Below, in pieces: positions 53,722-60,827 of a stretch of DNA of 64,000 nucleotides. Position 1 is the stretch's first letter, and the number at the start of each line of letters is the position of its first letter. Source of the stretch: Roseovarius arcticus (GTDB taxonomy: Bacteria; Pseudomonadota; Alphaproteobacteria; Rhodobacterales; Rhodobacteraceae); assembly GCF_006125015.1 (NCBI RefSeq), contig NZ_SZZN01000001.1, positions 3,410,001-3,474,000 on the forward strand, given 5' to 3'. Made by a program: the position numbers and the translations under genes. The notes beneath the pieces are model-generated. The model was not told the DNA's origin. It did not search any database and worked only from the letters and a program-made list of their open reading frames with translations.

Positions 53722-54720
53722 ATGTCATTCAACGCACTGATCGTGACCAAAGACGAGGGCAGCGGCAAGACAAGCGCCGCAGTCACCCAGATTTCCGAGA
53801 GCGATCTGCCGAATGGCGACGTGACGGTCGCGGTCGAATATTCCGGCCTGAACTACAAGGACGGCCTCTGCATTGGGCCGGGCGCGGGGTTGGTGCGTAA
53901 GTATCCGCATGTTCCGGGCATCGACTTTGCCGGGACGGTCGAGGCATCGGATGACGCGCGCTACAAGCCGGGCGACAAGGTGGTTCTGACCGGATGGCGC
54001 GTGGGCGAGGCGCATTGGGGTGGCTATGCGCAAAAGGCGCGGGTCAAGGCGGACTGGCTGGTGCCACTGCCGGACGGTCTGGATACGCGGCAGGCGATGG
54101 CGGTGGGCACGGCCGGAATTACCGCGATGCTGGCGATCATGGCGCTGGAGGATGCAGGGCTAAAGCCGGGCGCGGACCCTGTTCTGGTCACGGGCGCGGC
54201 GGGCGGTGTGGGCAGCGTGGCGGTCGCGATCCTCGCGCAGCTGGGCTACAAGGTGGCCGCTGTCACAGGGCGGCCTGAAACCAGCGACTATCTGATGGGT
54301 CTGGGTGCGACCCAGATCGTGCCGCGCGAGGATTTGAGCGAGGTGACCAAGAAGCCGCTGGAGGCAGAGCAGTGGTCTGGCTGCATCGACGCGGTGGCCG
54401 GGGCGATGCTGGGCCGCGTGCTGAAGCAGATGAAATATGGCGCGTCTGTTGCGGCCATCGGTCTGGCCGGCGGCGCGCCGATCGAGGGGGCGCTGATCAC
54501 ACCGTTTATCCTGCGGGGCGTGAACCTTTTGGGCATCGATTCCGTCATGCAACCCTATGCACGGCGCGTCGAGGCGTGGAAGCGGATCGCCAGCGATCTG
54601 CCGATGGAGAAGCTGGAGGCGATGGTGCAATCCGCCACGTTGAGCGATCTGCCAGCGCTGGGCCGCGACATCCTAAAAGGCCAGGTAAAAGGCAGGGTTG
54701 TGGTGGATGTGAACGGCTGA
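53722..54720 (+). CDS. acuI: Acrylyl-CoA reductase (AcuI/YhdH family)
   Basis: 332 residues of the zinc-free medium-chain dehydrogenase subfamily AcuI/YhdH. It opens MSFNALIVTKDEGSGKTSA, with VEYSGLNYKDGL, PHVPGIDFAGTV, VLTGWRVGEAHWGGYAQKAR (no zinc-ligand pattern) and the NADPH site VLVTGAAGGVGSVAVAILAQLG. AcuI reduces acryloyl-CoA to propionyl-CoA and detoxifies acrylate produced from DMSP. This fits the DMSP-lyase-like gene 1.9 kb downstream on the other strand. RBS AAAAGGAG before the ATG at 53722. Family symbol is strong; the substrate is inferred. Confidence 0.9.
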   Translation: MSFNALIVTKDEGSGKTSAAVTQISESDLPNGDVTVAVEYSGLNYKDGLCIGPGAGLVRKYPHVPGIDFAGTVEASDDARYKPGDKVVLTGWRVGEAHWGGYAQKARVKADWLVPLPDGLDTRQAMAVGTAGITAMLAIMALEDAGLKPGADPVLVTGAAGGVGSVAVAILAQLGYKVAAVTGRPETSDYLMGLGATQIVPREDLSEVTKKPLEAEQWSGCIDAVAGAMLGRVLKQMKYGASVAAIGLAGGAPIEGALITPFILRGVNLLGIDSVMQPYARRVEAWKRIASDLPMEKLEAMVQSATLSDLPALGRDILKGQVKGRVVVDVNG

Positions 54721-54728
54721 ATGAGAGG

Positions 54729-54761
54729 GGTATGAGGGAGGGTTTGCCACCCTCATACCTT
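54729..54761 (+). terminator. Stem-loop terminator after acuI
   Basis: A perfect 10-base stem GGTATGAGGG (54729-54738) / CCCTCATACC (54750-54759) with an 11-base loop, eight bases after the acuI stop. The following TTAATAAAG is a weak T-run. It probably ends the acuI transcript and separates it from the GTA region. Confidence 0.7.
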
Positions 54762-54814
54762 AATAAAGTGTAACTAATACAGGCGGTTACATACCTTTGG
54801 TCGGCCAAAATCGT

Positions 54815-54843
54815 TTGACTTTGCGTACGGTCTACCGTATAGG
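54815..54843 (+). promoter_or_regulatory. Strong sigma-70-type promoter with palindromic operator in the spacer
   Basis: TTGACT (54815-54820) and TATAGG (54838-54843) are exactly 17 bases apart. The spacer holds a perfect palindrome TACGGT-CT-ACCGTA (54826-54839) running into the -10 box, the geometry of a TetR-type repressor site. The predicted transcription start (about 54850) coincides with an ATG at 54851, so a transcript would be leaderless. It points towards the GTA cluster. Confidence 0.65.
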
Positions 54844-54849
54844 TTGTGA

Positions 54850-54906
54850 CATGCTGGAAGAAGTGGGCAAGCGGCCCCGAGGTTAATCCCTCGGTGGTCG
54901 CTTTTT
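54850..54906 (+). ncRNA. Candidate short transcript (sRNA/attenuator) or relic leaderless reading frame
   Basis: From the predicted start near 54850 to the T-run at 54902-54906 there are only about 57 bases. They contain ATG at 54851 followed by ten sense codons (MLEEVGKRPRG) and TAA at 54884-54886, and end in a terminator hairpin. It may be a small regulatory RNA, an attenuated leader of the GTA operon, or the 5' relic of a TetR gene (KRPRG is common near their N-termini). The leaderless design is known for acuR in R. sphaeroides, and acuI lies next to it. Confidence 0.35.
54870..54906 (+). terminator. Intrinsic terminator between the leaderless promoter and GTA g1
   Basis: Left arm AGCGGCCCCGAGG (54870-54882), loop TTAATC, right arm CCTCGGTGGTCGCT (54889-54902) with one mismatch and one bulge. 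The right arm runs into TTTTT (54902-54906). It would stop transcription from the promoter at 54815 about 55 bases ahead of the first GTA gene unless antiterminated. Confidence 0.7.
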
Positions 54907-54961
54907 CATTTTGCGCGGGCGGTGGGGCAAGCAACGCAATCGCATGAGGCAGTATTCACGA

Positions 54962-55303
54962 ATGAGTTTGATAACACCCGAAGAAGGCCCTTCGGGTCTG
55001 AGCACAACAGTCACGACGCTGGAACGTCAGCTGCGCGGCATGTGTGAGGACTTGGAGGCACTGTCAGACAGGGTCCGGGCTGAGGATTTTGAGGATATCA
55101 AGAACCGAAGCCGTATCTTGGGCGACATCCGGCAATGGCTAAAAATGGCAATCGAAGCGGAGACACAACTTGAGCAACGCAAGAAGAAAGAACAGGGGAT
55201 CGTCAATGGATACGCCCTCGACATGGACGCAGCACGGGATTCGATCGGGTGCCGTCTGGATCGCCTCAGAAGAGCAGGCTGTCCGGGACGCTTTCCTAGA
55301 TAG
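54962..55303 (+). CDS. GTA protein g1 (putative small terminase-like)
   Basis: 113 residues. The N-terminal third is a helix (TVTTLERQLRGMCEDLEALSDR), and the conserved C-terminal part has YALDMDAARDSIGCRLDRLR, both typical of the first protein of R. capsulatus-type GTA clusters, which has been proposed to be the small terminase. It overlaps the large terminase gene by 98 bases in another frame. I start at ATG 54962 (MSLITPEEGP), with GAGG 12 bases upstream; an ATG at 54944 is possible. It is the first structural gene after the promoter/terminator element. Confidence 0.82.
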   Translation: MSLITPEEGPSGLSTTVTTLERQLRGMCEDLEALSDRVRAEDFEDIKNRSRILGDIRQWLKMAIEAETQLEQRKKKEQGIVNGYALDMDAARDSIGCRLDRLRRAGCPGRFPR

Positions 55304-56582
55304 TCTGGACGAGGGCGAACTGTTGGCTCTGCCGTATCTCTTCGATTTCTGGGCGATGGAGCATCAGCTGCCCCCGGAAGGAGATTGGCGTTCATGGGTC
55401 ATCATGGGCGGCCGCGGCGCCGGAAAGACCCGCGCTGGTGCCGAGTGGGTGCGGTCATGCGTCGAAGGATCGACACCTTTGGATCATGGTGAGTGTCGGC
55501 GGTTGGCGCTAATTGGCGAGACTGTTGCGCAGGTTAGAGACGTTATGGTGTTTGGCGAAAGCGGCATTTTGGCGTGCTCGCCGCCAGATCGGCGGCCCGA
55601 ATGGCAAGCGTCGAAGGCGCGACTAGTCTGGCCGAATGGGGCCGTGGCGCAGGTGTTTTCGGCGCATGAGCCAGAGGGACTGCGCGGACCGCAATTCGAC
55701 GGCGCTTGGGTCGATGAGATGGCAAAGTGGAAGAAGGCGCGCGAGACGTGGGATATGCTGCAATTTGCACTGCGCCTGGGCGAACAACCGCGGGTCTGCG
55801 TTACCACGACGCCGCGAAATGTAGGGGTGCTGAAAGAGTTGCTGAAATCGCCCTCGACGGTGATGACCAGCGCGCCGACGGAAGCGAACAAGGCGTTTCT
55901 AGCCGAAAGCTTCCTTGAGGAAGTGCGTACGCGCTATGCCGGGACCCGTCTAGGTCGGCAGGAACTGGACGGCATCTTGATGGAGGACGCGGAAGGCGCG
56001 CTGTGGACCACGGCTGGGTTGGAAGAGATCCGCGTTGAGTTGGCACCAGAGATGGACCGGATTGTTGTGGCGGTTGATCCACCTGTCACGGGCGGGGCGA
56101 AGTCAGATGAGTGCGGTATTGTCGTTGTCGGTGCAATCACGCGAGGGCCGGTGCAGGATTGGAGGGCTTATGTCCTTGCGGACGAGTCTATCGGAGCGGC
56201 CAGCCCAGCCAAATGGGCCGCAGCCGCCGTGCGCGCGATGCAGTCCTGGGGGGCCGAGAGGCTGATTGCCGAGGTCAATCAGGGGGGCGAAATGGTATCG
56301 GAGGTCATCCGGCAAATCGACCCTATGGTGCCAATCAGAACGGTCCACGCGTCGCGCGGCAAAGTGGCGCGGGCTGAGCCTGTGGCAGCATTGTACGAGC
56401 AGGGGCGCGTGCATCATCTGCGCGGTTTGGGCGAGCTGGAGGACCAAATGTGCGCCATGACCGTTCAAGGTTATGAGGGTAAAGGCAGCCCCGACCGCGT
56501 TGATGCGCTGGTCTGGGCGCTACACGAATTGATGATCGAGCCGGCTGCGAAATGGCGCCATCCGAGGGTGCGCGCCGTTTAA
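55206..56582 (+). CDS. terL: GTA protein g2, large terminase (DNA packaging ATPase)
   Basis: 458 residues. The ATPase domain has a P-loop MGGRGAGKTRAGAEW near residue 69, PEGLRGPQFDGAWVDEMAKW (Walker B region) and a TTTPRN coupling motif. The C-terminal half has the RuvC-like nuclease fold, with VVAVDPPV (first Asp), EVNQGGEMV and SPDRVDALVWALHEL near the end. It cuts and packages host DNA into GTA particles. Start ATG 55206 with AGGGGAT upstream, inside the 3' end of g1. It is followed by a minus-strand DMSP-lyase-like gene, not directly by the portal gene. Confidence 0.95.
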   Translation: MDTPSTWTQHGIRSGAVWIASEEQAVRDAFLDSLDEGELLALPYLFDFWAMEHQLPPEGDWRSWVIMGGRGAGKTRAGAEWVRSCVEGSTPLDHGECRRLALIGETVAQVRDVMVFGESGILACSPPDRRPEWQASKARLVWPNGAVAQVFSAHEPEGLRGPQFDGAWVDEMAKWKKARETWDMLQFALRLGEQPRVCVTTTPRNVGVLKELLKSPSTVMTSAPTEANKAFLAESFLEEVRTRYAGTRLGRQELDGILMEDAEGALWTTAGLEEIRVELAPEMDRIVVAVDPPVTGGAKSDECGIVVVGAITRGPVQDWRAYVLADESIGAASPAKWAAAAVRAMQSWGAERLIAEVNQGGEMVSEVIRQIDPMVPIRTVHASRGKVARAEPVAALYEQGRVHHLRGLGELEDQMCAMTVQGYEGKGSPDRVDALVWALHELMIEPAAKWRHPRVRAV

Positions 56583-56591
56583 GTCAAGGTT

Positions 56592-56614
56592 GGGTGGCCC
56601 GAAGGGGGCCGCCC
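56592..56614. terminator. Stem-loop between convergent terL and dddQ
   Basis: GGGTGGCCC (56592-56600) pairs with GGGCCGCCC (56606-56614), with one G-T wobble and a short loop, centred in the 37-base gap between the two convergent stops. There is no T-run, so strength is uncertain. If it terminates, GTA transcription from upstream would not reach g3. Confidence 0.5.
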
Positions 56615-56619
56615 GACGC

Positions 56620-57222
56620 CTACGCCTTATACGGCTCGGCCCAGAGTGCCCAGAAGGCTAACAGCGGTGCGTCACCTGACAGCATTGCATGTAGGATACC
56701 GGGTGGATTATAGAGCGTGCCGCCAACACCCGGCTCAACCCAGTTGTCTGCACCTTGCATGAACTGGCCGGGACTGAGGACCAGATACGTCTCCTCGGGT
56801 GGGTGGGTATGGTCGGGATAGCGGATATTCGGCGCTACCAGTGATACCCCGATCCAAACGTCGCTGCGGCGTTCGGCCCCACCGGGGCCGACGATCATCG
56901 CATTGGCGTGGCTTTCAGCAAATCCCGGACCTGCATTTGTCCAATCGCCCTTGCGAAGGCCCCATTGCAGGTCTGGTTCGAGCGCTAGAAACGTCTCAAT
57001 CAGGCGACGTAGGGACACATCTTGGAGATTTTTTATATCGGTGGCCTCGGCCAAGTGGGCGCAGGTGGGCAGCCGCGCGCCCGTTGCGCCGGACATGATG
57101 CCGGGCGATTCGAGGGCCGTAAATATATGGGACAGCGAGACTTTGGCTTCCGGCGCTACGACCTTGGACATGAAGGCCGCACGCGCGGCGGCGAGGAAAT
57201 CCGTTAGGGTTTGGGATCGCAT
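56620..57222 (-). CDS. dddQ: Cupin DMSP lyase, DddQ-like, inserted in the GTA cluster
   Basis: 200 residues. The cupin core Y135-x2-H138-x-H140-x3-E144-x-Y146 (in NIRYPDHTHPPEETYLVL) and H178 (in YNPPGILHAM) has the spacing I recall for the DddQ active site (Y120, H123, H125, E129, Y131, H163). In that enzyme the His/Glu residues bind the metal and Tyr131 is the base that cleaves DMSP to dimethyl sulfide and acrylate. The family name could be another cupin DMSP lyase (DddL/DddW); length and spacing favour DddQ. The ribosome site GAGGAGG lies seven bases before the ATG at 57222, and the gene has its own 200-base upstream region. It lies on the minus strand between terL and the portal gene. Confidence 0.8.
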   Translation of the reverse strand: MRSQTLTDFLAAARAAFMSKVVAPEAKVSLSHIFTALESPGIMSGATGARLPTCAHLAEATDIKNLQDVSLRRLIETFLALEPDLQWGLRKGDWTNAGPGFAESHANAMIVGPGGAERRSDVWIGVSLVAPNIRYPDHTHPPEETYLVLSPGQFMQGADNWVEPGVGGTLYNPPGILHAMLSGDAPLLAFWALWAEPYKA

Positions 57223-57427
57223 ATTGGGCCTCCTCTCAGTTTCGATATTAGCGGTGCTGTGCCGCCTTCTCTAGCAAAAATTGGTCTATCGGCGTTTTGA
57301 TCAAGCGCTATTGGGCAGCGTACGGTCAGGGTCAAATTTATTAAACCTTTAAGGGTCAAATGCCTTCAACAGCGGATCAAAGGCGGTCGCCGACGATCCT
57401 GCACCGCACAGTAAGGAGTAGACGCAA
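57223..57427. promoter_or_regulatory. Divergent upstream region of dddQ and GTA portal gene
   Basis: 205 bases between the divergent starts. It contains a direct repeat GGGTCAAAT at 57329-57337 and 57353-57361 (24-base period), a TTGATCAA palindrome at 57298-57305, and GCGTACGGTC at 57318-57327, identical to ten bases of the promoter-operator upstream of g1. AAGGAG precedes the portal start. No certain -35/-10 pair was identified. The region must supply a promoter for dddQ and, if transcription does not read through from g1, one for g3 onward. Confidence 0.45.
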
Positions 57428-58636
57428 ATGATCATGGACTTCTTTCGGCAAGGCGCGGCGCAGGCCAGTGTGGCAGACACAGGTGCGCCTGAGGCCAAGG
57501 CGAGCGCGGCAGGACGAGTGATGGCGTGGCACGGCGCAAACCGGGTGGCGTGGAGTGCACGGGATACCGGCACGCTGACGCGTCAGGGCTTTGCCGCTAA
57601 TCCTGTAGGATTTCGCTGCGTCAAGATGATTGCAGAGGCGGCGGCCGCGCTGCCACTTGTCCTACAAGATGCGGAGCAGCGTTTTGCCGAGCATCCCATG
57701 CTGTCGCTGATCCGCAGCCCGAACCCGGCGCAGGGCCGTGCCGAGCTGCTGGAGGCGCTCTTTGGCCAGCTACTGCTGACTGGCAACGCTTATGTCGAGG
57801 CCGTAGGCGGCCCCGACGGCGCGCCGGTGGAGTTGCATGTGCTGCGCTCGGATCGGATGAGTGTGGTGCCTGGCACGGATGGCTGGCCGGTGGCGTATGA
57901 GTACGCTGTAAGCGGACGAAAGCATCGGTTTGATGTGAGCGGCGGCCACCCGGCGGTTTGCCATATCAAGAGTTTTCATCCGCAGGACGACCATTATGGT
58001 CTGTCGCCGATGCAGGCGGCAGCGCAGGCGGTAGATGTTCATAACAGCGCGTCTCGCTGGTCCAAGGCGCTGCTGGATAACGCGGCACGTCCCTCTGGGG
58101 CGATCATCTATCGCGGGGCCGAGGGCCAAGGGACATTGAGTACGGATCAGTACCAGCGCCTAGTCGACGAGATGGAGAGCCATCATCAGGGTGCGCGCAA
58201 TGCGGGCCGGCCGATGCTGCTGGAGGGTGGACTGGATTGGAAGCCGATGGGATTTTCGCCCTCGGACATGGAGTTTCAGAAGACCAAGGAGAGTGCCGCG
58301 CGAGAAATTGCGCTGGCGTTCGGTGTGCCGCCCATGCTGCTGGGTGTGCCCGGAGACGCCGCCTATGCGAACTATCAAGAGGCGAACAGGGCGTTTTTCA
58401 GGCTGACGGTTCTCCCGTTGGCAAGCCGCGTGGCAGCAAGCCTGTCGGACTGGCTAAGCGGGTTCGACGGCGCAAAGCTAGAGCTGAAGCCAGACCTTGA
58501 TCAGGTGCCGGCGCTTGCAGCTGAACGTGATGCGCAATGGGCGCGGGTGGCTGGTGCAGACTTTCTGACCACAGGCGAGAAGCGCGGCCTACTGGGGCTG
58601 CCGACTTTGCCCGAGCCGGGAGGGGCGGATGAGTGA
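57428..58636 (+). CDS. GTA protein g3, portal protein
   Basis: 402 residues of the HK97-type phage portal family. Marks are NPVGFRCVKMIAEAAAALPL near residue 55, the LLTGNAYVEAVGG segment, NSASRWSKALLDNAARPSG and VPPMLLGVPGDAAYANYQEA near 300. The portal is the dodecameric gate for DNA entry at the head vertex. Start ATG 57428 (AAGGAG nine bases upstream); a second ATG at 57434 is possible. It overlaps the next small gene by eight bases. It normally follows terL directly in GTA clusters, but here an 0.85 kb segment with dddQ separates them. Confidence 0.93.
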   Translation: MIMDFFRQGAAQASVADTGAPEAKASAAGRVMAWHGANRVAWSARDTGTLTRQGFAANPVGFRCVKMIAEAAAALPLVLQDAEQRFAEHPMLSLIRSPNPAQGRAELLEALFGQLLLTGNAYVEAVGGPDGAPVELHVLRSDRMSVVPGTDGWPVAYEYAVSGRKHRFDVSGGHPAVCHIKSFHPQDDHYGLSPMQAAAQAVDVHNSASRWSKALLDNAARPSGAIIYRGAEGQGTLSTDQYQRLVDEMESHHQGARNAGRPMLLEGGLDWKPMGFSPSDMEFQKTKESAAREIALAFGVPPMLLGVPGDAAYANYQEANRAFFRLTVLPLASRVAASLSDWLSGFDGAKLELKPDLDQVPALAAERDAQWARVAGADFLTTGEKRGLLGLPTLPEPGGADE

Positions 58637-58868
58637 GGGGCGCGGAACGGAACGCTATGGGTTCGAGGCGTTCGACTGTGCGCCTGCGCTGCGGCTAGAG
58701 GCGAATGAGCGGGTCGCGGTGCTAAAATTCCAAGCAATCGCCGAGCAACAGAAGAAGCTGGAAGAGGCGATGGAACGGCTGGAGCGGCGACTGTGGCTGG
58801 CGGTGTACGGCATGGCCGCGGCGATTATGGCGCAAGCATTTCAACCGCTGATCGCGGCATTGCCCTGA
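58629..58868 (+). CDS. GTA protein g3.5-like (small membrane/coiled-coil protein)
   Basis: 79 residues. A helical stretch QQKKLEEAMERLERRLW is followed by a hydrophobic segment AVYGMAAAIMAQAFQPLIAA, so it is a small protein with a short coiled coil and one membrane-like helix. Its position between portal and protease genes matches the g3.5 gene of R. capsulatus-type GTAs. Starts inside the end of the portal gene (ATGAGTGA). Function unknown. Confidence 0.8.
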   Translation: MSEGRGTERYGFEAFDCAPALRLEANERVAVLKFQAIAEQQKKLEEAMERLERRLWLAVYGMAAAIMAQAFQPLIAALP

Positions 58869-58892
58869 GAATTGGGTGAAAGGATAAAGTGT

Positions 58893-59447
58893 ATGGATAT
58901 GGATAATGGGCTGGAGCGCAAGTTTGCACGGTTCGATGCAGACCTGACCGTTAAGGATGGTGTCGAGCTTGAGGGATATGCCAGCTATTTTGGCGACGCC
59001 GATCAGGGCGGCGATGTGGTGGTTGCGGGTGCCTACACCAAGTCACTGGCACGGCTATGCGCTGACAACCGTCAGGTCAAAATGCTTTGGCAGCACGACC
59101 CGGCGCAACCAATTGGCATCTGGGACGAGGTTCGCGAGGACAAGCGCGGTCTCTATGTTAAGGGCCGTCTGCTGGAGGCCGTCGGGCGCGGGCGCGAGGC
59201 CGCTGCACTGATCAACGCTGGCGCGATTGACGGGCTGAGCATCGGCTATCGCACCGTGCGGGCGAGCAAGAATGACAAAGGCCAGCGGCTTTTGCAGGAA
59301 CTGGAGCTATGGGAGGTGTCTTTGGTGACGTTCCCCATGCTGCCCAGTGCGCGGGTGGCGGCCAAGGGTGATGCCCTGGGCGGCAGCGATCTGCGTGAAT
59401 TGGCGGCGACCTTCGAGGATGCGCGCCGGGAATTGGCGCGCAAGTAG
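58893..59447 (+). CDS. GTA protein g4, prohead protease (HK97 family)
   Basis: 184 residues. The serine-protease fold of phage prohead proteases is indicated by VELEGYASYFGDADQGGDVV at the N-terminus, MLWQHDPAQPIGIWDEV (catalytic His region) and GAIDGLSIGYRTV (catalytic Ser). ELWEVSLVTFPMLPSARV closes the fold. It matures the capsid protein. I choose the ATG at 58893 because AAAGGA lies nine bases upstream; the TTG at 58872 is less likely. Directly upstream of the capsid gene, as usual. Confidence 0.92.
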   Translation: MDMDNGLERKFARFDADLTVKDGVELEGYASYFGDADQGGDVVVAGAYTKSLARLCADNRQVKMLWQHDPAQPIGIWDEVREDKRGLYVKGRLLEAVGRGREAAALINAGAIDGLSIGYRTVRASKNDKGQRLLQELELWEVSLVTFPMLPSARVAAKGDALGGSDLRELAATFEDARRELARK

Positions 59448-59483
59448 CGCCGGACAAACGGACACCAAAACAAGGAGCATGAG

Positions 59484-60674
59484 ATGAATGAGACCGAGAA
59501 TTCTCGGGCCGGGGAAGGTGTGTCTGATGGGCGCGCGCCGGTGGCCGAGGTGAAATCCGCAGTGGCGGGTTTCGTCCAAGAGTTGAAGGGCTTCCAGTCC
59601 GACATCGAAGAACGACTGCAACAACAAGAAGAGAAAATGAACATGTTCGAACGTAAATCCTTTGTACCCTCGCGTCCCGTTCTGGCAGGCGGGAATGACG
59701 GCCCTGCCCCGCATCAGAAAGCGTTTAACGCGTATCTGCGTTCGGGCGATGATGACGGCCTTCGCGGCCTTGAACTGGAAGGCAAAGCGCTGGGCACATC
59801 GGTCGCTGGCGATGGCGGCTATTTAGTCGATCCGCAGACAGCCAGTACGATCAAATCGACGCTGAGCGCGACGGCTTCGATCCGTGCGATTGCCAATGTC
59901 GTGGGCGTTGAGGCGACCAGCTTTGACGTGCTCATCGATCATGGCGATGTCGGCCATGGCTGGGCGACCGAGGCAGCTGGCGTCAACGAGACGGCGACAC
60001 CCGGTATCGATCGCATCACCATCCCGCTGCACGAATTAAGCGCACTGCCGAAAGCATCCCAGCGTCTGCTAGATGATTCTGCGTTCGACATCGAAGGTTG
60101 GCTGGCTGGCCGTATCGCAGACAAGTTTGCGCGGGCTGAGGCGGCAGCGTTCGTCAAGGGTGACGGCGTCGACAAGCCGACAGGTTTCCTAACCAAGCCT
60201 GCAATTGATAATGACGTCTGGGCCTGGGGCAATCTGGGCTATGTGCCAACTGGCGCGGATGGCGATTTCAGCGATGCCGATGCGGTAATCGATCTGGTCT
60301 ATTCGCTGGGCGCCGAGTACCGCGCCAACGCGAGCTTTGTCATGAACTCCAAGACCGCTGGCGCTTTGCGCAAGATGAAAGACGCCGATGGCCGCTTCCT
60401 TTGGTCCGATGGTTTGGCCGCGGGCGAGCCTGCGCGTCTCCTGGGCTACCCGGTGTTGATTGCCGAGGACATGCCGGACATGGCGCTCGATTCGATGTCG
60501 GTTGCGTTTGGTGATTTTGGAGCGGGCTATACTGTGGCAGAGCGTCCTGATCTGCGCGTCCTGCGCGACCCCTTTAGCGCCAAACCGCATGTCCTGTTCT
60601 ATGCGACCAAGCGCGTGGGCGGTGACGTCAGCGACTATGCGGCGATCAAACTGCTGAAATTCGCGACCTCCTAA
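59484..60674 (+). CDS. GTA protein g5, major capsid protein (HK97 fold)
   Basis: 396 residues. An N-terminal coiled-coil delta domain (about 20-55, VQELKGFQSDIEERLQQQ) is removed during maturation. The HK97 fold then follows, with GDGGYLVDPQTASTI near residue 112, LHELSALPKASQRLLDDS near 180, VMNSKTAGALRKMKDADGR and RDPFSAKPHVLFYATKRVGG near the end. It forms the T=3-type GTA head. Preceded by AAGGAG. Followed by a GC-rich stem-loop that probably isolates its high-level transcript. Confidence 0.95.
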   Translation: MNETENSRAGEGVSDGRAPVAEVKSAVAGFVQELKGFQSDIEERLQQQEEKMNMFERKSFVPSRPVLAGGNDGPAPHQKAFNAYLRSGDDDGLRGLELEGKALGTSVAGDGGYLVDPQTASTIKSTLSATASIRAIANVVGVEATSFDVLIDHGDVGHGWATEAAGVNETATPGIDRITIPLHELSALPKASQRLLDDSAFDIEGWLAGRIADKFARAEAAAFVKGDGVDKPTGFLTKPAIDNDVWAWGNLGYVPTGADGDFSDADAVIDLVYSLGAEYRANASFVMNSKTAGALRKMKDADGRFLWSDGLAAGEPARLLGYPVLIAEDMPDMALDSMSVAFGDFGAGYTVAERPDLRVLRDPFSAKPHVLFYATKRVGGDVSDYAAIKLLKFATS

Positions 60675-60689
60675 CCGAGGCGCGAAGCG

Positions 60690-60711
60690 GGCGGGGGCAT
60701 CTGCCCCCGCC
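60690..60711 (+). terminator. GC stem-loop after the capsid gene
   Basis: GGCGGGGGCA (60690-60699) / TGCCCCCGCC (60702-60711), a 10-base perfect complement with a 2-base apparent loop, 15 bases after the capsid stop. No T-run follows. It likely stabilises the capsid mRNA or partly limits downstream expression, since capsid is needed in far larger amounts than tail proteins. Confidence 0.6.
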
Positions 60712-60827
60712 GTGGCGCGCGCCGCCACTAATTTGATGCGTTGTCCAGCTGCTCCCCTCCGTCCGAGCAACGCGAGGCTGCGCGCGCCTGAACCACCGGA
60801 GGGATCCGGGACTATCGGAGTTATTCC

